Of a stretch of DNA of 7,319 bases, positions 1-6,262 are shown in pieces (position 1 is the first letter of the stretch; every line of letters begins with the position of its first letter). The stretch lies in NCBI GenBank assembly GCA_025928415.1, contig JAICJK010000113.1, positions 1 to 7,319 on the forward strand, read 5' to 3'. The notes under the pieces are model-generated. The model saw nothing but the letters and a program-made list of their open reading frames with translations, did not search any database and was not told where the DNA came from. The translations under genes were made by a program, and so were the position numbers. The DNA comes from Solirubrobacteraceae bacterium. GTDB lineage: Bacteria; Actinomycetota; Thermoleophilia; Solirubrobacterales; Solirubrobacteraceae.

Positions 1-2425
1 GCGGATGGTCCTCGAGGCGGACGCGCGCGCGTGCGCGGACGAGGTCATCGTCATCGCCGCCGCGCTGTCGATCCAGGACCCGCGCGAGCGCCCGGCCGAC
101 CGGGCCCAGGCCGCCGACGCCGGCCACGCGCGCTTCGCGGACCCCGGCGAGGCGTCGGACTTCCTCGCGCTGGCGAACCTGTGGCGCTACGTGCGCGAGC
201 TCCAGCGCGAGCTGTCCGGCAACCAGTTCCGGCGCCGGTGCAAAGCAGAGTTCCTGCACCACCTGCGCATCCGCGAGTGGCAGGACCTCGTCGCGCAGCT
301 GCGCCAGGCCGCCCGGCAGGTCGGCGTGACGCGCAACCAGACCCCGGGGGACGCCGAGCAGATCCACGTCGCGCTGCTGGCCGGCCTGCTGTCGCACGTC
401 GGGATGCGCGACGCGCAGCGGCGCGACTACCTGGGCGCCCGCGGGGCGCGCTTCGCCCTCTTCCCCGGCTCGTCGCTGGCCCGGCGGCCGCCGAGCTGGG
501 TCGTGGTCGCCGAGCTCGTGGAGACCTCGCGCCTGTTCGGCCGCACGGCGGCGCGCATCCAGCCGGGCTGGGTCGAGCCGCTGGCCGGCCATCTGCTCAG
601 GCGCACGTGGGCACAGCCGCGCTGGGACCGCCGGCGGGCGTCCGTCGTGGCCACGGAGCGCGCGACGCTCTACGGCCTGCCGGTCGTCGCGGGCCGCACG
701 GTGGCCTACGGCGCCATCGACCCGGTCCTCTCCCGCCAGGAGCTCCTGCGCCACGCGCTCGTCGAGGGGGACTGGGATGCGCGCCACGCCTTCCTCGAGG
801 AGAACCGCCGCCGGGTCGCGGAGGTGCGCGCGCTGGAGGACCGCGTGCGGCGGCGCGACCTGCTCGCGGGCGACGACGCGCTGGTCGCCTTCTTCGACGA
901 GCGGGTGCCGGCCGGCGTCGTCTCCGGCGCGCACTTCGACCGCTGGTGGAGGGACGCGCGCCGGGAGGACCCGGACCGGCTGACCTACTCGCGCGAGCTG
1001 CTGCTCGGCGGTGACGGCGCCCGCGCGGCCGACCCGCGGGCGCTGCCCGACGCCTGGCGCCAGGGCGAGCACGCGCTGCGGCTCTCCTACCGCTTCGACC
1101 CGTCCAGCGACGCCGACGGCGTGACGGCGCACGTGCCGCTCGCGCTGCTCGGCGGCCTGCGCCCGACCGGCTTCGACTGGCTGGTCCCCGGCCTGCGCCA
1201 CGAGCTGGTGATCGCACTGCTGCGCGCGCTGCCCAAGGACCTGCGGCGCCCGCTGGTCCCGATCCCGGACGCCGCCGAGCGGCTGCTGGCCGCGATGCGG
1301 CCGCGCAGCGGGCCGCTGACCGAGGTGCTGGCCGCCGCGCTGGAGGCCACGCGCGGCGTCCGCGTGCCGGCCGGGACGTGGGATCTCGCCGCGCTCCCGC
1401 CGCACCTCCGGATGACCTTCCGGGTCGAGGACGAGGACGGCGCGCCGTTGGCCGAGGGCTTCGACCTCGACGCGCTGCGCGAGGCGCTGCGCCCGCGCCT
1501 GCGGGCGCGGCTGGCGGCCGCGGCCCCGCAGCTCGAGCGTCACGGGCTGCGCGCGTGGGAGCTCGGCGCGCTCCCGCGCGAGGTGGGGCTGCCCGGCACC
1601 GGCGACGGCGTCCGCGCCTACCCCTCGCTCGTCGACGAGGGGGACGCCGTGGGCGTGCGGATCCTCGACACGCCCGCCGCGCAGGCCGCGGCGATGCGCG
1701 CCGGCACGCGCCGCCTGCTCGCGCTGACGGTGCCCTCGCCCGTGCGCTTCGTGCAGGACCGCCTGCCGCTGCCCGCGCAGCTCGCGCTCGCCGGCGCGCC
1801 GTACCCGAGTCCCGCGGCGGTGCTCGAGGACGTGGCCGCCGCGGCGATCGACGCGCTCGTGGACGAGGCGGGCGGGCCGGCGTGGGACGCGGCGTCCTTC
1901 GCGCGGCTGCGCGACCACGTCGCCGGCGAGCTGGCCGACCGGACGGCCGCGCTGGCCGAGGGCGTGGCGCGGGTGCTCGATCTCGCGCGCGAGGTGCAGG
2001 GCCGCCTGGACGGCCTGAGCGCCGCGCCGCTGCAGGACGCGCGCAGCGACGTGCAGGCCCAGCTGCACCGCCTGGTGCGCCCGGGCTTCGTGGCCGACGC
2101 CGGCGCGGCGCGGATCGCCGACGTCGAGCGCTACCTGCGGGCGGCGGCGCAGCGCCTCGAGCGCCTGCCGGGCGCCCTGGGCGCCGACCGCGACCGGCTG
2201 GCCGTGGTCGCCGGGCTCGAGGACCTGCTGGCCGCGCGCCTGGCCGCGTGGCCCGGCGGCGGACCGCCGCCCGAGGTCGCCGAGGTCCGTTGGCTGCTCG
2301 AGGAGCTGCGGGTCTCCCTGTTCGCCCAGGCGCTGGGCACGCGGCGCGGCGCCGGGCCGATCTCCGCCAAGCGCATCCGCCGGCTGCTCGACGCGCTCCC
2401 GAGCCCCGCGCACGGCTATCGATAG
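1..2425 (+). CDS. hrpA: ATP-dependent RNA helicase HrpA, C-terminal part (5' end outside window)
   Basis: This is the C-terminal part of a DEAH-box RNA helicase of the HrpA family, cytoplasmic enzymes linked in other bacteria to mRNA processing and rescue of stalled ribosomes. The reading frame is open from base 2, so the ATG at base 5 is internal; the DEAH/RecA-like core, probably about 500 residues, lies upstream. Counting from that ATG, residues 1-105 match the helicase-associated region (IAAALSIQDPRERP, then FLALANLWRYV and RRRCKAEFLHHLRIREW). Residues about 120-205 match the OB-fold region (ALLAGLLSHVGMRD, FPGSSLARRPPSWVV). From about residue 210 to the end is the long DUF3418-type domain peculiar to HrpA (ATLYGLPVV, YGAIDPVLSR, FFDERVPAGVVSGAHFD, DALPSPAHGYR). 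The last part is rich in Ala, Arg and Leu and probably helical. There is no frameshift, and the TAG stop is at 2423-2425. The family call is firm; the precise cellular role in this organism is not known. Confidence 0.93.
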   Translation, partial: RMVLEADARACADEVIVIAAALSIQDPRERPADRAQAADAGHARFADPGEASDFLALANLWRYVRELQRELSGNQFRRRCKAEFLHHLRIREWQDLVAQLRQAARQVGVTRNQTPGDAEQIHVALLAGLLSHVGMRDAQRRDYLGARGARFALFPGSSLARRPPSWVVVAELVETSRLFGRTAARIQPGWVEPLAGHLLRRTWAQPRWDRRRASVVATERATLYGLPVVAGRTVAYGAIDPVLSRQELLRHALVEGDWDARHAFLEENRRRVAEVRALEDRVRRRDLLAGDDALVAFFDERVPAGVVSGAHFDRWWRDARREDPDRLTYSRELLLGGDGARAADPRALPDAWRQGEHALRLSYRFDPSSDADGVTAHVPLALLGGLRPTGFDWLVPGLRHELVIALLRALPKDLRRPLVPIPDAAERLLAAMRPRSGPLTEVLAAALEATRGVRVPAGTWDLAALPPHLRMTFRVEDEDGAPLAEGFDLDALREALRPRLRARLAAAAPQLERHGLRAWELGALPREVGLPGTGDGVRAYPSLVDEGDAVGVRILDTPAAQAAAMRAGTRRLLALTVPSPVRFVQDRLPLPAQLALAGAPYPSPAAVLEDVAAAAIDALVDEAGGPAWDAASFARLRDHVAGELADRTAALAEGVARVLDLAREVQGRLDGLSAAPLQDARSDVQAQLHRLVRPGFVADAGAARIADVERYLRAAAQRLERLPGALGADRDRLAVVAGLEDLLAARLAAWPGGGPPPEVAEVRWLLEELRVSLFAQALGTRRGAGPISAKRIRRLLDALPSPAHGYR

Positions 2426-2428
2426 TGT
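2423..2428 (+). promoter_or_regulatory. Possible -10 element of the CynX/NimT-like gene
   Basis: TAGTGT fits the actinobacterial -10 pattern TANNNT and lies 10 bases before the ATG at 2439. It overlaps the hrpA stop codon and the palindrome CTATCGATAG at 2416-2425. No Shine-Dalgarno sequence is visible before the ATG, so the transcript may be leaderless or nearly so. No -35 box is evident. Read-through from hrpA is equally possible given the 13-base gap. Confidence 0.3.
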
Positions 2429-2438
2429 CGGCGCCGCG

Positions 2439-3647
2439 ATGCCCGAGCAGACGAGCACAGTGCCGCCGTCCGCGGTCGGCGGGGCGCACGCCGCCCCGGG
2501 GGCCTCGCGGGCCGGCGTGTTCGTCGCCCTCGCGCTCGCCTCGATCGCGCTGCGGCCCGAGCTCGTCGGGCTCGGGCCGCTGCAGGGCGACGTGCGCGAC
2601 GGGCTCGGGATCTCCCGCGCGGCCTTCGGCGTCCTCAGCGCGCTGCCGCTGGTGGGGATGGGCGTCTTCGCGCTCGGCGCGGGCCGGCTCGCCGCGCGCC
2701 TGGGGACCAGGACGGCCGTCGGCCTGGCGTTGTGGGGGATCGTCGCCGGGTCGCTGCTGCGCTCGGCCGCGCCGAGCTATGCGCTGGTGGTCGCCGCCAC
2801 GGTGCTGCTCGGCGCGGGTCTGGGGCTCGGCAACGCGCTGCCCTCGCTCGTGGTCAAGGAGCGGCTGGCGGGCGAGGCGACGCGCGCGACCGCCACGTAC
2901 ACGACCGGCATCCAGGTCGGCGCCGCGCTGGCCGCGGTGCTCGTGGTCCCGCTCGCCGACGCGTTCGGCGGCTGGCGCGGCTCCCTGGCGATCCTGGCGC
3001 TCCTGCCGGCGGTGGCCGCCGTGTCGTGGCCGCTGCTGGTCGGCCATCTGGAGGCGCCCGCGCGGCCCGCGGGGCGCCTGGCGCGCGCGGCGCACCCCGG
3101 GCCGGCGCTGCCGCGGCTGCGCCTGGCCGCGACGCTCGCCTGCATGAGCTGCGTGTACTACGGGGTGGTCGCGTGGCTGGCGGCGGACCTGGTCGACGCG
3201 GGCTGGAGCGCGGCGGCGGCCGGCGTGGCGCTCGGCCTCCTGGGAGCGGTCTCGATCCTCTCGACGATCGTCTTCGGCGTGTTCGGGGACCGCGTCGGCA
3301 GCCGCCGGGGCTGGGTCGCGGCGGGGCTGTGCGGGATGCTGCTCGGCGTCGCCGGCCTCATCGCGCTGCCGGCGCTCGGGCTCGCCTGGGCGGCGTCGAT
3401 CGGGCTCGGCAACGGCGCCGGCTTCGGCGCGACGATGACGCTGCCGCTCGACCTCGTCGAGGACCCGGCGATGGTGGCCTCGCTGATGGGCCCGATGCTC
3501 TGCGGCGGCTACGTGATCGGCGCCGCCTCACCGCCGGTCCTCGGGCTGCTGCGCGACGCGACCGGCGGCTTCGCGACCGGCTTCGTCGTGCTCTCCGTCC
3601 TGTCGCTGATCGCGATCGCGCTCACCCGCTCGCGCGCGTTTCGCTGA
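2439..3647 (+). CDS. MFS transporter, CynX/NimT type
   Basis: This 402-residue inner-membrane protein is of normal length for a 12-helix major facilitator. Family signs are the first helix ending in IALRPELVGLGPL (R39-P40, the NLRP-like motif of CynX/NimT proteins), the loop GAGRLAARLGTR (80-91), GLGLGNALPSLVVKER (127-142, matching the family's GN-LP-VVK segment), TTGIQVGAAL (155-164), and the start of the second half at YYGVVAWLAADL (240-251). Around GDRVGSRRG (283-291) is the second copy of the cytoplasmic loop between helices. Helix pairs alternate with short Arg-containing loops, and a longer loop at about 203-225 separates the halves. Residues 1-24 are a polar leader. Known relatives move cyanate or 2-nitroimidazole, or export small molecules, but the substrate here cannot be read from sequence. 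No cyanase gene is nearby. The ATG is the first plausible start, 13 bases after hrpA, without a clear ribosome-binding site. The gene ends inside the 3' end of the opposing efflux gene. Confidence 0.87.
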   Translation: MPEQTSTVPPSAVGGAHAAPGASRAGVFVALALASIALRPELVGLGPLQGDVRDGLGISRAAFGVLSALPLVGMGVFALGAGRLAARLGTRTAVGLALWGIVAGSLLRSAAPSYALVVAATVLLGAGLGLGNALPSLVVKERLAGEATRATATYTTGIQVGAALAAVLVVPLADAFGGWRGSLAILALLPAVAAVSWPLLVGHLEAPARPAGRLARAAHPGPALPRLRLAATLACMSCVYYGVVAWLAADLVDAGWSAAAAGVALGLLGAVSILSTIVFGVFGDRVGSRRGWVAAGLCGMLLGVAGLIALPALGLAWAASIGLGNGAGFGATMTLPLDLVEDPAMVASLMGPMLCGGYVIGAASPPVLGLLRDATGGFATGFVVLSVLSLIAIALTRSRAFR

Positions 3648-5106
3648 CGCGCCCGGTGCGTTCCTCGCCGCGCCCTGCGGCGAGCCGCGGGACGAGCGCG
3701 ACGATCGCCGCCGAGGCGAGCACCAGCGCGGCGGCGGCGACGACGAGCGCCGCGTGGAGCCCGGCGACCCACGCATCGGCGACCGCGCCGGTCAGCGCGC
3801 CGGCGTCGGCGTCCGCGCCGGCCCCGGCGCGGGCGAGGATGATCGTCCCGAGCACGGCGACGCCGAACGTCTGCCCGAGCTGGCGGGTCGCGTTGTGGAT
3901 CGCCGAGGCCATGCCGGCGTCCTGCGTGCGGACCGCCGAGATCGCGGTGACCGTCATCGGCGGCAGCGCGAGGCCCGTCCCGACCCCGAGCAGCGCGAAG
4001 GCCCACCAGAACTCCGCGACCGGGGTGCCGGGCTGCAGGCGCAGCAGCGACAGGATCGCCGCGAAGGCGACCGCCATGCCCGCGAGGATCGGCGGCCGGG
4101 CCCCGAGCCGCGCGGTCAGCCGGCCGGCGAGCGGCGCGCACGCGGCCGTCAGGACGCCCTGGGGCAGCAGGCACAGGCCGGCCTGGAGCGCCGAGCGGCC
4201 CTGCACCTGCTGGAAGAACACGGAGAAGTAGACCGCCAGGCCGGTCAGCGCGCCGTACAGCGTGGCGGCGCCGAGGTTCGCGCCGACGAACGGCCGGTGG
4301 CGCAGCAGCGCGAGCTGCACGAGCGGCGCCGGGTGGCGCGCCTCGTGGACGGCGAAGGCCGCCCCGAGCGCCACGGCGCCGCCGAAGGCGCCGAGGACGG
4401 CGGGCGACGCCCAGCCCAGATCGCGGCCCTCGATGACGCCGAACACGAGCAGCGCGACGGCGAACGTCAGCAGCACCGCGGCGGCGCCGTCGAAGCGGTG
4501 CGCCGGGGCCGCCGGGCGGTCCCGCGGGATGCCCCGCAGGCCCAGCACGGCGAGCACCACGCAGATCGGGACGTTGACGCCGAACACCCAGCGCCAGCCG
4601 AGCGCCTGCACCACCAGGCCGCCGAGCAGCGGGCCGAGCGCCAGCCCGAGGCCGGAGCCGCCGCCCCACAGGCCGATCGCGCGGGCGCGCGACGCCGACG
4701 TCGTGTAGACGGTCGTCACGATCGCGAGCGACGCGGGCAGCACGAGCGGCGGCCCGAGCGCCTGCACGACCCGCCCGGCGATCAGCCACTCCACGCTGGG
4801 GGCGACCGCGCACCACAGCGAGCCCGCCGCGAACAGCGTCAGGCCGCCCAGGAACGCCGCGCGCCGCCCGCGGCGGTCCCCGACCACGCCGCCGGCGACG
4901 AGCAGCGAGGCGAACACGAGGACGAACGCGTCGACGACCCACTGCAGCTCGGTGCCGCCGGCGCCGAGGTCGCGCCCGAGCGACGGCAGCGCGACCGCGA
5001 CCACGGTCGCCGAGGCGACCGACAGCACCTGCGCCGCGGTGACGGTCGCGAGCACCCGGCCGGGCCGGGGCGCGGCCGGCCCGGAGAGGAGCTGCGCGGC
5101 GGGCAC
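3622..5106 (-). CDS. DHA2-family MFS drug efflux transporter (EmrB/QacA type, 14 helices)
   Basis: This 494-residue inner-membrane protein is a proton-driven multidrug exporter by family. Its length and hydrophobic profile fit 14 helices. Motifs in order: LQWVVDAFVL (54-63), with D59 in the position of the conserved acidic residue of this family; motif A, GGVVGDRRGRR (72-82); motif B, R112 in AGRVVQALGPPLVLPA; and the exporter-specific motif C, GLWGGGSGLGLALGPLLGG (145-163). It is followed by GWRWVFGVNVPI (170-181), typical of DHA2. EGRDLGWAS (226-234), FSVFFQQVQGRSALQAG (294-310) and GMASAIHNATRQLGQTFGVAVLG (398-420) are also characteristic. The tail after residue 475 is short and charged. 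The start is a GTG (complement of 5104-5106) with no Shine-Dalgarno sequence, but a TANNNT box lies 6 bases upstream, which favours a leaderless mRNA. No TetR- or MarR-type regulator is in the window. The drug substrate is unknown. Confidence 0.92.
   Translation of the reverse strand: MPAAQLLSGPAAPRPGRVLATVTAAQVLSVASATVVAVALPSLGRDLGAGGTELQWVVDAFVLVFASLLVAGGVVGDRRGRRAAFLGGLTLFAAGSLWCAVAPSVEWLIAGRVVQALGPPLVLPASLAIVTTVYTTSASRARAIGLWGGGSGLGLALGPLLGGLVVQALGWRWVFGVNVPICVVLAVLGLRGIPRDRPAAPAHRFDGAAAVLLTFAVALLVFGVIEGRDLGWASPAVLGAFGGAVALGAAFAVHEARHPAPLVQLALLRHRPFVGANLGAATLYGALTGLAVYFSVFFQQVQGRSALQAGLCLLPQGVLTAACAPLAGRLTARLGARPPILAGMAVAFAAILSLLRLQPGTPVAEFWWAFALLGVGTGLALPPMTVTAISAVRTQDAGMASAIHNATRQLGQTFGVAVLGTIILARAGAGADADAGALTGAVADAWVAGLHAALVVAAAALVLASAAIVALVPRLAAGRGEERTGRVSETRASG
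3664..3684 (+). terminator. Hairpin after the CynX/NimT-like gene, possible terminator
   Basis: CTCGCCGC and GCGGCGAG form a perfect 8-base stem with a 5-base loop (GCCCT), beginning 17 bases past the stop of the + strand transporter. No T-rich tail follows on either strand. At this GC content it could be a U-less (I-shaped) terminator for the + strand transcript, or chance. On the - strand it lies within the last codons of the DHA2 transporter. Confidence 0.3.
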
Positions 5107-5112
5107 CGGCCG

Positions 5113-5118
5113 AGGCTA
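5113..5118 (-). promoter_or_regulatory. Likely -10 element of a leaderless DHA2 transcript
   Basis: Read on the - strand, TAGCCT fits TANNNT and is followed by six bases (CGGCCG) and then the GTG start. That spacing puts the transcription start on or next to the start codon, which explains the lack of a Shine-Dalgarno sequence. A -35 box is not obvious. This is inferred from pattern and spacing only. Confidence 0.45.
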
Positions 5119-5177
5119 TTGGTCGCCGGAGCCCGCCGCCCCGCGGGCGCCTCCGCGCCCCGGTCGGCCGGGGCCGT

Positions 5178-5183
5178 TACGGT
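5178..5183 (+). promoter_or_regulatory. Possible -10 element of the sugar-enzyme operon
   Basis: TACGGT, in the context CCGTTACGGTGACGG, is the best TANNNT match on the + strand of the divergent intergenic region. It would give a leader of roughly 65-70 bases before the ATG at 5258, containing the palindrome at 5199-5210 and the ribosome-binding site. No convincing -35 sequence is seen at the usual distance, so the call is weak. Confidence 0.3.
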
Positions 5184-5198
5184 GACGGGACTGCCCCC

Positions 5199-5210
5199 GG
5201 GGACGTCCCC
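5199..5210. repeat. Perfect 12-base palindrome in the operon leader, candidate operator
   Basis: GGGGACGTCCCC is perfectly self-complementary and lies about 16 bases downstream of the proposed -10 and about 47 bases before the ATG. That is a plausible place for a repressor to sit on DNA. It has no loop, so as an RNA hairpin it would be poor. Short GC-rich palindromes arise easily by chance here, and no second copy was noticed in the window. Confidence 0.3.
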
Positions 5211-5247
5211 CGCGGTCAGATCGCTCCCACCGGCCACCACGACGACT

Positions 5248-5251
5248 GGAG
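5248..5251 (+). promoter_or_regulatory. Ribosome-binding site of the TIM-barrel gene
   Basis: GGAG, within CTGGAGCAGG, lies 6 bases before the ATG at 5258. It is the only clear Shine-Dalgarno sequence ahead of a gene start in this window, and it supports that start. Confidence 0.7.
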
Positions 5252-5257
5252 CAGGAC

Positions 5258-6262
5258 ATGCCGAGACCGATCACGCTGTTCACCGGCCAGTGGGCGGACC
5301 TCACGCTCGACGAGGTCGCCGCCAAGTGCGCGTCCTGGGGCTACGACGGCCTCGAGCTCGCCTGCTGGGGCGATCACTTCGAGGTCGACCGCGCGCTCGC
5401 CGAGCCCGGGTACGCGCGCGACCGGCGGGCGCTGCTCGAGCGTCACGGGCTCGGCTGCTGGGCGCTCGGCAACCACCTGGTCGGGCAGGCCGTCTGCGAC
5501 CCGATCGACGAGCGCCACCGCGCCGTCCTGCCGCCCGAGGTGTGGGGCGACGGCGACCCGGAGGGCGTCCGGCGGCGCGCCGCCGAGCGCATGCAGGACA
5601 CCGCCCGCGCCGCCGCCCAGTTCGGCGTCGAGGTCGTGACCGGGTTCACCGGGTCGGCGGTCTGGCACCTGCTCTACTCGTTCCCGCCCAACGACTGGGC
5701 CGTCGTCGAGCGCGGCTATCAGGACTTCGCCGAGCGCTGGGGGCCGATCATCGACGTCTTCGACGCCGAGGGCGTGCGCTTCGCGCTCGAGGTCCACCCG
5801 ACCGAGATCGCCTACGACTTCGTCACGACGCGCAAGACGCTCGCCGCGATCGACCGCCGCCCCGGCGTCGGGATCAACCTCGACCCCAGCCACTTCATCC
5901 CGCAGTTCCTCGACCCGGTCGCGTTCGCCGCCGAGTTCGCCGACCGGATCTACAACGTCCACGTCAAGGACTCGCAGGTGACGCTGGACGGGCGGCGCTC
6001 GATCCTCGGCTCGCACGTCGACTTCGGCGAGCCCGACCGCGGCTGGACGTTCGTCTCGCCCGGCCACGGCGACGTGGACTTCGAGGCGCTGTTCCGCGCG
6101 CTGAACCGGATCGGCTACGAGGGCCCGCTCTCGGTCGAGTGGGAGGACTCGGGGATGGACCGCGACTGGGGCGCCCCGGACGCCGCCGCCTTCCTGCGGC
6201 GAACCGACTTCTCGCCCTCGCAGGTCGTCTTCGACGCCGCCTTCCAGGGCCCGGGCTCGTGA
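5258..6262 (+). CDS. Sugar phosphate isomerase/epimerase-like TIM-barrel protein
   Basis: This 334-residue cytoplasmic protein has the xylose isomerase-like TIM-barrel fold (the IolE/AP endonuclease 2 superfamily). The first strand begins at [16 protein letters not shown], then [12 protein letters not shown] (27-38) forms the second. The divalent-metal ligands expected in this fold are all visible: E178 in ALEVHP, D209 in NLDPSHF, H235 in YNVHVKD and E294 in LSVEWED. H180, H212, K237 and H270 (SPGHGDVDF) are probable substrate contacts. Family members isomerise, epimerise, dehydrate or eliminate sugars and keto-sugars; which of these applies cannot be told from motifs. The length is somewhat above the usual 270-300, with extra loops at about 80-110 and 240-265. 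The ATG has a good GGAG site. The stop overlaps the start of the following dehydrogenase (GTGA), so the two are surely co-translated and probably work on the same substrate. Confidence 0.9.
   Translation: MPRPITLFTGQWADLTLDEVAAKCASWGYDGLELACWGDHFEVDRALAEPGYARDRRALLERHGLGCWALGNHLVGQAVCDPIDERHRAVLPPEVWGDGDPEGVRRRAAERMQDTARAAAQFGVEVVTGFTGSAVWHLLYSFPPNDWAVVERGYQDFAERWGPIIDVFDAEGVRFALEVHPTEIAYDFVTTRKTLAAIDRRPGVGINLDPSHFIPQFLDPVAFAAEFADRIYNVHVKDSQVTLDGRRSILGSHVDFGEPDRGWTFVSPGHGDVDFEALFRALNRIGYEGPLSVEWEDSGMDRDWGAPDAAAFLRRTDFSPSQVVFDAAFQGPGS

Noticed and set aside
5..7. ATG at base 5 as the start of hrpA
   Set aside because: The frame is open to the window edge and the protein would begin inside the helicase-associated region without its ATPase core, so the true start is upstream.
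597..3095. An 832-codon open frame on the - strand opposite hrpA and the first transporter
   Set aside because: Its product is a low-complexity Arg/Ala/Pro/Gly string with no recognisable domain. It spans two well-supported genes and is a shadow expected at this GC content.
1378..4231. Long + strand frames at 1378-3147 and 2732-4231
   Set aside because: They cross the boundaries of real genes, are Arg/Ala/Gly-rich, and have no family motif. Shadows of hrpA and the transporters.
3509..4942. A 477-codon - strand frame overlapping the DHA2 gene in another frame
   Set aside because: Low-complexity Arg/Gly/Ala product. The 3622-5106 frame carries all the MFS motifs.
1531..5451. An 18-base exact repeat (GCTCGAGCGTCACGGGCT) at 1531-1548 and 5434-5451
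   Set aside because: It encodes LERHGL in the same frame in both hrpA and the TIM-barrel gene. A chance match from biased codon use is the simplest explanation.
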